A stretch of 64,000 nucleotides of DNA, from positions 2,232,001 to 2,296,000 of the forward strand of contig NC_063022.1 in assembly GCF_020509005.1 (NCBI RefSeq), given 5' to 3'. This stretch comes from Fulvia fulva (Eukaryota > Ascomycota > Dothideomycetes > Mycosphaerellales > Mycosphaerellaceae). Each line of letters opens with the position of its first letter. Positions within the stretch are counted from its first letter, which is position 1. The notes under the pieces are model-generated. The model was not told where the DNA came from. It searched no databases and was given only the letters and a program-made list of their open reading frames with translations. The translations under genes were made by a program, and so were the position numbers. Of the stretch, positions 1-10,464 are shown in pieces.

Positions 1-1800
1 AGCTTAGGTATATTATTACTCCGTACTACTCTTACGTAGTATTTCGATACTTTCTCTATAGTTAGCCGCTATCGTCGTAGTACTTACGGTGCGTCGGATT
101 TGTTCTTAAGCGGGATTACCTACTTCTTTCTTAAGAAGTTATCTACGATCTCTAGCTAGTATTTAAAACCTAGCCTAGATGTCGCATTTTCGAAGGGTCC
201 GTAGATGTCGATAGATATAAGCGTAAGTCTTTCGTTCTTTCGTTCTACGACAGCGCCTTTAAACTTCCCTATATTCGCGATAGAGTATACCTTATAGTTA
301 TACTCGTCCGGGATAGGAATCGGGTCCTTCTTATTACTTACCCTATAGACGTTCCGGAGTAATCCTTTACCTAGGTATACGAATCTTCTATACTAAAGCT
401 CCTACTAATCCTCGGTAGTTACCGCGGCTAGAGCTTTCTTATATAGCATCTCCGGGGGTCTATTATCTACCTAGTTTAGGGAGTCGGATATCGAAGATAC
501 TACCGGTACCCCCCCTCGTAGTACTGTTCGTACGATAGGCTTTCCGCTCTTATACTTAAGTATAAAGTTTAGAGGTTCGACATCGAATTACTTACTAAAT
601 TGCCTCTAGAAAACCAGATTAACTCCGAGATTAGGAATAAACAAGACTTTCTCTAGCGTAATTTGTTTCCCCGTTAGACCTTCTATAGTTACTATTCCTT
701 TATAGAATGTATCTAGGTATCCCCTACCGACTTTAATTACTTTCCTTCTCGCTAGTTTCCTAAGCGATCTGAATAGAGACTTATTGTCAGTTATATATAA
801 GGAGGTATAGGAGTCTAGTAACTATTCGGAGGCGGGAAACTTACCTTTTACTTCGGTAGTAGAATAGGCGACTTCGTCGTCGTATATTTCCTCGGTATCG
901 CTTTCTCGTAAGGTATAGGCTCGTGTCGCCTTTACCTTTGTCTTGTTATAGGATTAGCTTCTCCTATCCTTCTGCTATTTCCTAGACTTCTTAAGGGCGT
1001 TTTAGGCCTTCTCTAGATCCCGGACTAGCTCTTCGTAGGACTTCTTCTCCGGTTACTTCTCGGTGTTCTTCTTTTTAATAAACTCCTTTACGGAATCTAG
1101 TTCTAGGCACGATATAACTAGGTAGTTACTATCGTAGATAAAGTAGCCGCTCTTACCCCCTTGCCTCTAGGAGTATAGAGCGGTCTCGCCCTTACTCTCT
1201 TAGATCCGTGATTCGTAAGATTTAAGTAAGGTTATAGCGGATTCCTAGCCTAGGTTTAGCTAGGCTAGGATAGTGTCCCTAGTACTAGCGTAGACGTCCG
1301 GGAGGCTACTTAGTAGGTACTTAAATCTCCGGATAGGGTCCTTATAGTAGGTCTCTTTACTATCTATTTCGGCAATCTATATAGATAGGTTACCTAGATA
1401 TATCTACCCTTATCTAATTGTCTAATCGTCCGGTAGCTTAAACAATACTAGCTGTTTTATAAGCGCTACTACGTATGCCTTATAGACCTTACTATACTTC
1501 TTCTATAGAAGTTTCTAGATCTCTTTTATATCTTGTATATCTAAGATTTCTTAGTTATCCTCCTCGGATAAATATACTAAGATAGTATATCTCGCTATAC
1601 CGTTCGCCTTTAAAGTAATCTTAGGCGTAACAGATTCTAGGAGATCAGCCGACGAGTTATCGATAACCTAGAATACCTCCCGGCTTTCGAGATAGTCTCG
1701 TAGTATAACGAACTAGCGCTTCTAGTTCTTACGAGTAAGGGTAGGGCCGACCTTCCGGGGGCCCTCGTAACTCGTTAAGTCTTCTATAGCGAAGGTAGCC
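1..1800 (-). mobile_element. RIP-degraded Ty1/Copia retrotransposon relic (gag, protease, integrase N-terminal part)
   Basis: Read on the minus strand, broken frames still show a Copia polyprotein in the right order. A gag segment near 1760-1600 reads LTRKN-stop-KR followed by FVILRDYLESR, with a stop where a Trp is expected. A zinc-knuckle-like patch lies near 1160-1090. A protease-like patch near 815-590 reads DSYTS where the family has DSGAS. The integrase start near 310-1 includes SIDIYGPF, LEIVDNF, IPLKNKSDAP and VRVVRSNN. The integrase core, RT and RNase H would continue beyond base 1. CA and TG dinucleotides are very rare and TA is abundant, as expected after RIP of CpA to TpA. Many TAG/TAA stops replace Trp or Gln codons, so the element is dead. 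The family call is confident; the domain edges are approximate. Confidence 0.88.
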
Positions 1801-3440
1801 TTAGATATATAGTAAGCTCTACTTAGCTACGGTAGTTAGAATAAGCTTAGACTCCCCGAGTCTATTAGTAGCGTTCCGTATAGTAGACTCCCCGAGTCTA
1901 TTAGTACGTTACCGTACGGATTCCGGGTATAGGGTATAATACCCTACGTCGTACTTCCTTAGTATATCGATGTCCTATTAAGTAAACCCGGGCTTATAAC
2001 CTGTTTAGTAGGTATAGTATATATATATAGGGAAGTTAGGATACGTAATAGGGAAGGAGAAAGGACTAATATAGTATACAAAGGTATATAGTAGAACAGT
2101 ATTTAGTACTAAAGGTGTCTCTACTATCGGTATAGAGACTACATCTCTTATACCTATATAGAGGGATATTGCTCTAGTCCTAGTTCTATTTTACTACGCC
2201 TTATTAGTTTTACCTATATCTTATCCTACGACGGCAGTTCCTCCGACAGTCTCGTACTAACTAGCTAAGTAACTTTAGGTCCTCTATATCGCTCCTACTA
2301 TTCGTACGGTGTCTCGGTAGTATTGCCGTACTATTGTCTCGACTAGCTTAGTATATACTAAGTTAGTCTTAGTACCGTACGATATGCCTACTAACCTATA
2401 TTCGTAACACCCGGTAACCTTCCTTAGGTATTAGTTTTAGATCTTCGCTAACGGCGCGACGAGTCCCTTTAATAGGTAGGCCCTCTCGCCTAAGGACTAT
2501 ACTTAGCTACTATAGGTAAGGACTAGCCGTATAATAGCCGTATATAGAAGTCGTAACTACCGAAAGTCCGCCCTCTATATAGACGTAGTGAGCCTCTAGT
2601 ATAATACTATATTCTGTTTAGCTTTCCGTAATATTACCTATACGTACTTCCTCTACCGTAGCGCCGGGTCTACCTATAGTCCGAGGATCCTAAGCTGATT
2701 TACCGGGTTAGTCGTGTGCCCCTATATCTAGATAGAAGCTTATATATACTTAGTTATATATAGTAATATATATACTAAAATGCTCGCCTATATATATATT
2801 ATAATCCTTACTTTATTATCTTAATATAGGGTATATTCTATATATATATATATCTATATCGTCTTTAAGAAGGTGAAGGTTTATAACTATACCGGTAGTA
2901 TAATAGATTAAGTTAAGTACGAAGCTCCTATATACTTATTAAGGACCGTCGTCTATATAGTGCTACGTCTTAGCGTAACTAATTAGACCGAGTAGGCTAA
3001 TTACCGAGTACTCTAGTCAGTCCGATCAGACCGGTCGAACCAAAATAGAGTAGCTCCGTCGTCTCCCTTAGCGCTCCGTTTCGCTAAATAAGTGGCCGTA
3101 GGTTCCCTACGAATTAAACCGTAATAATATACCTTATTAAATACGTACCTTAAAATACTAGTTATAAGTTATACTAAGAGTCTATTTTCCCGAGAGCAAA
3201 GAATAGCAAAGTCTTAGCGCTTATCGACGTCGATAATTTACGACAAACTTTTGTATATATAGCTATAACTCCTACTATAAGTTAGTGTATTTAATATTAC
3301 GAAACTTAAATTGTCGATAGATCTATAACTTATTAGTTCTATATTTCTAGAAATTTGTATTCTCGTATCTAGCTATACTACGAAGTTATAACTTATCTTA
3401 TTTTCTGAATTTTTTTTAGGAAACTCGCGATTCAGCGGAC
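1801..3440. repeat. RIP-mutated repeat sequence, no readable gene
   Basis: This continues the composition of the Copia relic: strongly TA-rich, with CA/TG nearly absent while CG remains common. It probably contains the leader and 5' LTR of the relic and possibly other repeats, but I could not set LTR edges, because the TG...CA ends would themselves be altered by RIP. I see no protein-coding relic. The composition changes to ordinary sequence around 3440. Confidence 0.7.
1848..1906. repeat. 23-bp direct repeat, two copies 36 bp apart, each with an inner palindrome
   Basis: The 23-bp sequence starting TAGACTCCCCGAGTC occurs identically at 1848-1870 and 1884-1906. Inside each copy GACTC and GAGTC form a 5-bp inverted repeat around CCC. 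It lies just upstream of the gag relic, read on the minus strand, so it would fall in the leader or 5' LTR of the element. Identity surviving in a heavily mutated region is notable. The role is unknown. Confidence 0.75.
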
Positions 3441-4380
3441 CGGGAAAGCCGAGTGCACTAGGTGTTTATGCTAGCGTCTTACCTATATATGTTGATCAAA
3501 CGACATTACTGTCACATACGGCCATAGGCGAATGAGAATTAGGAACCCCGTCCGCTCTTCCATATACAAGCATTCGACCGCGAGACTAGTACTACGGTAG
3601 GTGACTACGTGGGAATCCCTCGTGCTGTATGTTTTTGTTTTTTGCTCCAGTGTGCGCCGACGTGAAGCCGAGACTTCGGAGCTACGATATAGTGCGTCTC
3701 CTTGCATGTTCTTGGACCACGGCTTGAGCATCAGTCTTCCGTGAGAGCATTCTGGATTGCGGTACTCAGATGTCCTTCAGCTGTGCAAGGCTCTATTATC
3801 AGCCACTATTCTTACTTTCAAAAACCGTAAGACAGCGACCGGGGTAAGACTCGAGATCTAGACTACTCTTGCGAGTTCTAAACAGCGAGAACGAGTCGGA
3901 CGAGCCTAAGACTTACGGAATAGAGTCGCGATAGGTTATATAGCTATAGTACTTAAGATCTAGCAAGATATATTACCTTGTCCTTATGCGAGAGCCTTCT
4001 TTACAAAGCAGGCGTATTAGTAGTAGCGATTTTAGCTTTTGCTACGGGAGTAGTTTCTAGACTTTGATAGATCCGGCGTAGAATCTCTCGGATTCTGTGT
4101 GGAATCCCACCCCTGTTGCTGTCTCACGGTTTTTGAAAGTTAGAATAGGCCAGACTTTTAGTCCGAACTAGGAACCGGTCCGAGCTCAGGCGGAGTGAAT
4201 CTCGACAAGTCGGTGCCGCATCGATGGCTCTGAGGACACCGCTATGTTCGTCTGCAATCCGGAGCTATGGCTTTGACTCTATGCGAAAGATAAGGGTGTG
4301 CTCATCCTGCAGAACTTCTAGGAATGTCAATGCCGAGTGAGGACGACTCCGATTCCGACCACGAGCAAGCCACTAGTACT
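3441..4380. other. Intergenic, partly RIP-like
   Basis: No supported gene. The composition is ordinary at about 3441-3840 and 4070-4380. The stretch from about 3840 to 4060 again looks RIP-like, with few CA/TG and many TAG/CTA triplets, as if mutation leaked from the repeat or a small repeat fragment lies here. An open frame at 3483-3731 has no recognisable features. Confidence 0.5.
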
Positions 4381-5016
4381 TCAGTCCCTAGGCTGTCCAA
4401 TCCTCCTGCATTTGGGATAAATGATCCGCCCAACTGTGTTCACGTCTGCCATTTGCCATGTTGGACGGGCCAAAAGCAATCGCTGGCAATGTAGAGTGTG
4501 GTTCCAGTTGTCGAGATGATCATCGATATAGCCTCGAATCGTATATGCACGGTGAAGCTGTCTCCACATATAGGTGCAGTGCGTGAAGTGATATTCAGCC
4601 GTAACAAATGTCTGGAGTCCACCAGCCATGGCTTCCTCCTCGGGTCTCGATCTTGTGCCCTGTATGTCGGCGAAATATGACCAAGTGCCATTGTGCGTAC
4701 GGAATGCCTCGGTGTTGTCGTGGTCGTAGCAGTCTGGAGTCTGCCAGGCGAAGGAAAGAATATCAAAGGGACAGCCTCGACTTCGTGCTTCACTAGGTGT
4801 GGTGCCGCAGTTGTCAAGAGCCGCGAGATTTGAATTGCCTGATCGCCCGAGTAGATGTGCTAGAACCGTCAACGGAACGAGTAGAAAAATGGCGACGCAG
4901 ATAGTGACAACGGAAGTAAGATGGGTTTTGCTCCATATCGGGGACTTCTGCAACAGAGTGCTCTGCTGTTCGTCGCCATTCTCATCGTCGTGTTGTGTGT
5001 CTTGTTCGGGGTCCAT
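4381..5016 (-). CDS. Uncharacterised fungal single-span membrane protein with conserved Cys/His motifs
   Basis: A 211-residue, single-exon protein. The N-terminus (1-33) is acidic and polar, and one hydrophobic segment spans about residues 35-56, giving a type II-like topology. The outer part begins with CGTTPSEARSRGCPFD, then has WQTPDCYD, FTHCTYMWRQ and finally NHTLHC. I recognise this pattern (CG-x-EAR-x-GC-x-FD, then HC-x-Y-x-W, then H-T-x-HC) as a fungal lineage-expanded family of unknown function. The HC-type ending recalls UstYa-like (DUF3328) proteins, but I cannot assign it to them. The start is the only ATG in the reading frame upstream of the membrane segment. It is the first gene after the RIP-scarred repeat. 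The gene is reliable; the function is unknown. Confidence 0.72.
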   Translation of the reverse strand: MDPEQDTQHDDENGDEQQSTLLQKSPIWSKTHLTSVVTICVAIFLLVPLTVLAHLLGRSGNSNLAALDNCGTTPSEARSRGCPFDILSFAWQTPDCYDHDNTEAFRTHNGTWSYFADIQGTRSRPEEEAMAGGLQTFVTAEYHFTHCTYMWRQLHRAYTIRGYIDDHLDNWNHTLHCQRLLLARPTWQMADVNTVGRIIYPKCRRIGQPRD

Positions 5017-5137
5017 TGCTTTGAGCAGCGTGAAAAGTGTGATTGACTTCGCAGAATGATGAAATTATCAGGCCGACAGTATCCAGCTGTGGCAAGGTAT
5101 ACAGAGCCTGACGTGCCTTGAGAACACGCATTGCTGG

Positions 5138-5181
5138 CTCAGTCCTTCGCGCCGGCCAGCTCAATCCTTCGCGTCGGCCAG
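5138..5181. repeat. 22-bp tandem duplication
   Basis: Two adjacent 22-bp copies at 5138-5159 and 5160-5181 share the core CCTTCGCG-C/T-CGGCCAG and differ at two transition positions. They lie in the spacer between the membrane-protein gene and the small secreted-protein gene. Confidence 0.75.
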
Positions 5182-5277
5182 CTGTGCCCATGCTCCGCAC
5201 GTCGACGCCAAAGCTACAATGATATCGTGCTATTGGACTGGCTTTGACTCCTTCTTGGACCCCAACGAAGGTTGCTT

Positions 5278-5314
5278 ATGAGCATAAGCATAAGCGTAAG
5301 CATGAGCATAAGCA
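5278..5314. repeat. Imperfect hexamer microsatellite (AGCATA-type)
   Basis: About six units of an AGCATA/AGCGTA/AGCATG hexamer run in tandem. It is an intergenic repeat upstream of the small secreted cysteine-rich gene. No function is visible beyond a possible promoter-length polymorphism. Confidence 0.7.
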
Positions 5315-5632
5315 GGATGTTGGGACTGTAGCCGCAGAGCAGTGTGTTGATATCAAGCTCCCTTAGAGACAGTAGCAAGGGCAGGAGTTCCCGAAAAGCG
5401 ATCGTACAAGCCATGGAGTGCTGCAGTTGTGCGCCAATGTTTGTTGTTGTCCTTCGTGCCTGTCCTTCACGCCTGCCCTTGGTGATCGTCCTGTGCTCTG
5501 ATCCTTCGCAGGAACTAGTTCTGCACCTCACACATACAAAACTCATGCGTCTCTCGTTAAACGCAACCCAATTTCTCAACCTGTATCAATTCAACTCAAT
5601 CCAACAGCCTAAGCAGTCTGCACCACACCAAA

Positions 5633-5935
5633 ATGCACTACTTTACCACTTTCACCATGCTCGCTGCCATGCTCCCAGCAGCTTTGATCCAAGCTATCTG
5701 TATCAACCAGGTACAACAAGGAGAGCAGTGCGCCATAGGTGTTGTGGGTTGTGGCTTTGGTGCCAATTCCGCTGAATCAGTAAGCTGGTGACGTGCACAG
5801 CCCGTGATTGGAGTGTATTTAATGTCTTCGCAGTATTTTTGTAGTGGAGGCACTTTCCAGCCTCTCCTCGCGTGCCAGAATGGCGAGTCTTGCTACTGTA
5901 GTAATGGCCGCACGGCTTGTGCCGGCACACTTTAG
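5633..5935 (+). CDS. Small secreted cysteine-rich protein (effector-like candidate)
   Basis: Two exons, 5633-5779 and 5834-5935, flank a 54-nt intron (GTAAGC...GCAG) and encode 82 residues. Residues 1 to about 22 form a hydrophobic signal peptide ending ALIQA. The mature part has eight cysteines, at 23, 33, 40, 52, 63, 69, 71 and 78, enough for four disulphides, and ends CYCSNGRTACAGTL. The joint is in phase, and splicing extends the Cys pattern, which argues for a real gene. The upstream sequence is CT-rich with CAAC/CAAT, a common fungal 5' UTR style. I do not recognise the family. Size, secretion, Cys content and nearness to a RIP-scarred transposon fit effector-like proteins, which is inference only. 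Confidence 0.7.
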
Positions 5936-6300
5936 ACCCTACGTATCTTGAAAAGCTTCGGAGCAGGCGTTGGACTTCGACGTGGTAGTCAGATCTCTAT
6001 CTGAGATCTTGAAGATGAGGAGGTGTTGGTGGGTAGAAGCGTCGTCCGTAGTATAGCGCCGACCAAATGATCCCGTTCTTATGAAAGGCGACATGCTCAC
6101 TGTCGCTATTCGCGTCTCACTGTCGACACGAAGACTTCTTCCCCAGTATGCCAGCACGTCGTTCCGCGGCCAAGACAACGCCAGGTTTCTCCGAGGGTCT
6201 ATAACGAACTCTGTACCACCGGTAATCGGTTCGGGCTCCTCTTGCGTGTCTTACAGTCTTGTGCAAATGTGCAAATGTGCAACTGCACGCGCATATAATC

Positions 6301-7805
6301 TCACCAATGCAGATCTGCGGTGTACCTCCTGGCAATGTCCGCGCTCTGATCGACCTCCCGAAACTTGTCTATGCCGCCGGTGTCACCATCGCTGTCCACC
6401 TCCCAATGGCCCTGCTCTATCATGCGTCTCCAGCTGTCTAGAATCAGGTGTAGCTGTGTCCTGTGGCCCAGGGTGAAAGGATTGACACTGGTCTGGTACA
6501 GATCTGTCTTTGAAGGAGACTCAAACATCACTTGGTCGTTGTATTGAGCATACCCATCAGCACCACCGACATCGTAAGGCAGGAGAAGCAGACTCGCATC
6601 CTCGTGTGCTGTTCCACTCCACGGCCGCGTCGCATCGAGGTATACACCAGATGGCAGATCTTGTAATGAAGAGAAAGGATGCTCGAATGTCGGCTCAACT
6701 TCTTCTCCTGTAAGCAATATAGTGCGAACCTGTTGCCCATCCCTCTCTGCTGGGAAGAGAAGGTATGGTGGATACAATGGATCTTCATCGTCGGCGACAG
6801 GCATGCCATAGCTTGGGCTTGCATGTCGATGCTGTCTGGCGAATTCCTTGAATGGTTGGTTAAGCAATGTCTCTTCTGTTGGAAGTGTCACACCTGGAGC
6901 AATGTATCGGACTCTGCGCGGATGTTGTGCACTCGTCAAGAATGTTCGTACAAAGCACTTCGATGGAAATTTGCCTTGGTCCAGAGTCGCATTCGTCGCC
7001 AAAGGTTGCGCCAAGTGTGCTTGATCTTCCTCCTCAGGCGGCATCCGATCCTCGATGGCTTTGACGAGGCCTCGATATGCGTCCAGCGTCAGATCCACGA
7101 TCTCTGTGCTGAATGATAAGAGTTTCCATGGGTACTTTTAGTGAAGGGTAAGTTACAGATCATGTCAACAAATGAAAATGCTGACCTGCGGACTGGCCAT
7201 CCCCAATGGCGGTATGGTATTGTCAGACTTGTATCTCCCCGCTACGAATTTGTTGACATTGATCATATCGATGAAGCTCTGGAGTACGTCTTCTAATGGT
7301 CTCCAAGGAAGCCCAGGACTCCTAGAGTCATAGCTGAACAGATTCGGTTGCATGATCGCGTTTCCGGTCTCTTGATCCAGGCTGTCAAAAGGTGAGCCAT
7401 TGCGCGAGCTACTTTCAGCATTGTAACTCACAGCACACCGACACGATGGCCACTCTCCAGATACGATAGAGAATACAAGACAATGTATCGGCCTCCCTGG
7501 TTGTTGTTCAATGCCCGAGTTGCATCCCAATTGAACTCGGCATTGGGATTTGCCAGACCCGAGCAGAAGTAGAAGAAGTACTGGTAGTCATCGTCCACGT
7601 CGGGTTGGGTATTTGGAATTAGTGCTGACTTGTAAAAGGCGATAGTGTCGGTATACAGAATAGCTTCCAGTTGATCGTGAATTGCCTCCCAAGCGGCCCA
7701 GAATGGCTGAAATTGACCATCCTCAAATTGGCGACCTGTTGCCTCCCATCCTGTTCGCGCGATGTTGTTGTGTAGCTCCGCGCATTTCGCATGGTCCAAT
7801 GGCAT
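6301..7805 (-). CDS. Hypothetical protein, three exons, unrecognised family
   Basis: Exons on the minus strand are 7805-7432, 7381-7186 and 7134-6301, with introns of 50 and 51 nt (GTGAGT...ACAG and GTCAGC...AAAG) that keep phase and give 467 residues. The start is the ATG giving MPLDHAKCAELHNN. There is no signal peptide and no membrane segment. Visible features are a Trp/Phe-rich N-terminal third (FWAAWEAIHDQ), a central WDATRALNNNQGGRYIVLY segment and an acidic, Asp-rich C-terminus. I see no catalytic motif I can name. It lies between two secreted-protein genes and is transcribed away from the RIP-scarred repeat. The structure is well supported; the function is unknown. Confidence 0.65.
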
Positions 7806-8143
7806 TGTTAAGGAGTATGATCAAAGTAGTGGACAGAAGGGAAGGGAAGAGAAACCAAAAGTCAGGATGAAACGAAGAAGGTGCATGAAATGCTTAGTCA
7901 CGACCGAACCAGGGGGTTATTTTATGGGTCCTCGTGCAACGACTGCCACTACACAAGAACAGCGTCGCTTGAGAGTAGAGTCATGCAATGACTTATGCGA
8001 GCGTGATACATCACCCAATCACCCTTAATCGCTGTAGCACGTTCACGATGGTCACACATCGGCGAACAGAAGGGCTCAAGATCTCGTGTTTGGAACATGC
8101 AACAGTGCAGCTGAGATTCTCAAGCACGATCGATGGCAATCCC

Positions 8144-10464
8144 TCACGCGGTGCAAGCGCCCGAATAGCAATTATTACCTTGACAGTACTCTGCAGTCGA
8201 GCCACAATAGCCAGCTATGCAAAAAGCGTCAGCACTGCAAAATCGTCGGCGAACTTGCGGCTGAGAACTTACAAGTGCTACAACAGGAACCAAACTGAGT
8301 TCCTGTGCATGTCTTGTTTCCATTGAAGTTAGGTCCGCAAGAACCATCGACCGATGGGCCTCCGATGTCAGCCTCACACTCGCCAGAGTAGCATAGACCG
8401 GCGCCGCAGTATGATGAGCCTAAGCACAACCATTGTTAGCGGAGAAATTGAGACTAAGATGTAATTGATCCGCACCTGAACCACAGTATCCGTATATCGA
8501 GCAGCAATCGCCAAAACCGGAGCCAACGCAAATGAGGTCGTCGTGGTCGGGACCACAGCTTCCGTCTTGTGATACGATGGACTGATCAGTCTCGCAAGCA
8601 CCAGAAACGCAATTGCCAAAGCCACAGTACGCTTCACTAGAACCGCAATATCCTGACGTCGAGCAGCAACTTGTTTATCATCAGCACTCGGCATCAAACA
8701 TATCGTTGCGCTCATGACTTACTCGCCGAACAATGTCCCGTTGCAAGTCGTTCCACTGTAGCTTGGGCCACATGTCCCGTCGGTAGATGGTGGGCCCACG
8801 GTCACAGGTGCGACACAGACCGAAGTAGAGAGCCACAAATTCTTGCAGTCATCGTCCAGGTAAGAGTTAAGCTGGCCATACACGAGTGCGATCTGATTAC
8901 AGGTGTCGCCAGAGACAACATCGTAATACCGGCCACGTGCTGCTACTGTCCCAGTCTGGGTGGGCAGCGCTGGCGTAGCCGCAGTAAAATATGAGCCGGT
9001 ACCTGTTGGCGCCACTATGGTGGAGTCGGGAACATACGAGCCACCTGTTCAACGTTAGCCGCTCGTCATTGAGTGTCGGTTCCGATCGCCTTACCTGGAG
9101 ACCCAATGCAAATCCTCTGGCTGGACGCCAGAGAGCTACGGTCGCCCAAGATCCACTTGTTCCAGCCTAAGAATTGGGTCAGGGTGACTTGATTATTCGA
9201 GGTGCTATACTTTGTGGCCAGATCGGCACAGGTCAGAAAGCCGTAGACGACGTCGATGGGACACGGCAATGGAAGGCAGATGGAAGAGTTGAACTCGCAC
9301 ATCTCGTTTCCAGTGACTGCACGTAGATCACCTGTCGTCACGTTGTAGGCATCCGCAAGCAGGTTACATCCCGGTAATACGACATCCGTAGGCGGGCTCA
9401 CTATCTGCCCTGCGCAAGTGGTAGTTGGCGTGGCTGTTGTGGCACTCGGCGTGGTCGTAGTTCCGGTCATGAAAAGCGTGTTGCTATAGGTGGCAACCGG
9501 AATGCTTGTTGAGCAAGTGTCTTGAATCTGGTCGTACTGCTCGAGAAGATATTGAGTGTAATCGTCTTTGGGCAACGTGGGGGACAGGAGTCGTTGCCGT
9601 CATATCTTTACGAAGCATTCACTACAGACCTGGTTTTCATCAGCTCTTTTCAACTACACTGGGGCGAGTCGTCTACCAGCTCGCTATCGTAAAGTCGCGT
9701 GACGTTGGTCATTTCTGGCAAGATATTGATCTCGGTCGAGAAATGGGTACCGTCGCACAGACCTTCAGGGCGATCCGGGTCATCTGCGAGGCATGCCGGA
9801 GGATTGTATCTTCTTCAATCATCAGTATGAAGCTGCTTTCAACGAAGCCTGATACACACCTCACGTAGTCGCTGCCTTGCCAATCTTGCGATTCTAGATA
9901 ACATAGAGAACCGGAGCTACAATTGTCAGCTTGATCGACGCTTGTATGAGGCAGCGCAGTACCTGTCTTTGAGGCACAGTAAATCGTGGCCAGCAGCAAC
10001 AAGCAGCGGGTCAGTCACAGCCTGCACGATGGTATCTCCGAAGTCTGCAGACTGTCCAGCACAACGATTTTCGACGTTGGACACCCAAGATGTCATAGAT
10101 GAAGCGCATTGGTCGGTACAGAACGTTGTGAGGTTGTCTTGAGACCAGTCTGTGAAAGTTCGTGAGCATCCTCGTTGCTGCGATCGGCTGAGCATTACTG
10201 ACAAGTTTCATCTGGACCTTGGGCGGCCAACAGTGTCGTAGCAGAATCGCAGTTGACTGTGGCGTTACTGTACATGTTCTTAGTGACAAGTCCCAGGTCA
10301 TTTTGCAAAGTCGACACTTCTACTCACAGCGCCTCGAGACATTCTGCAGAAAAGCCCAGAATGAGCTCAACGCCAGCCGGATCGAAGTTTGTGTAAAGAT
10401 TGAACGATGAGGCTGCCGCAACGGTGTGCAGGAAGAGAGCTACCGGCAATGCTGAAGGATACAT
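8144..10464 (-). pseudogene. LysM and chitin-binding (ChtBD1) secreted protein gene with one in-frame TGA
   Basis: Ten exons can be joined in phase: 10464-10328, 10267-10203, 10149-9963, 9916-9860, 9809-9677, 9629-9095, 9044-8723, 8669-8476, 8419-8273 and 8214-8144. All nine introns (46-60 nt) are GT-AG. Full read-through would give 615 residues: a signal peptide (to about AAAS, residue 20), a Cys-containing N-terminal part, LysM-like repeats in the middle (one reads YYDVVSGDTCNQIA), then three chitin-binding modules with [18 protein letters not shown] and CCSTSGYCG cores. Codon 203 (9602-9600) is TGA, in the middle of exon 6, with family-like sequence in the same frame on both sides. Translation would stop at 202 residues, before the LysM and ChtBD1 parts. 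It is divergent from the chitinase gene. Either a recent nonsense allele, a base-call error, or read-through. Confidence 0.8.

Noticed and set aside
9600..9602. TGA as a selenocysteine codon
   Set aside because: Ascomycetes such as this are not known to use selenocysteine, and no SECIS-like structure was sought or needed.
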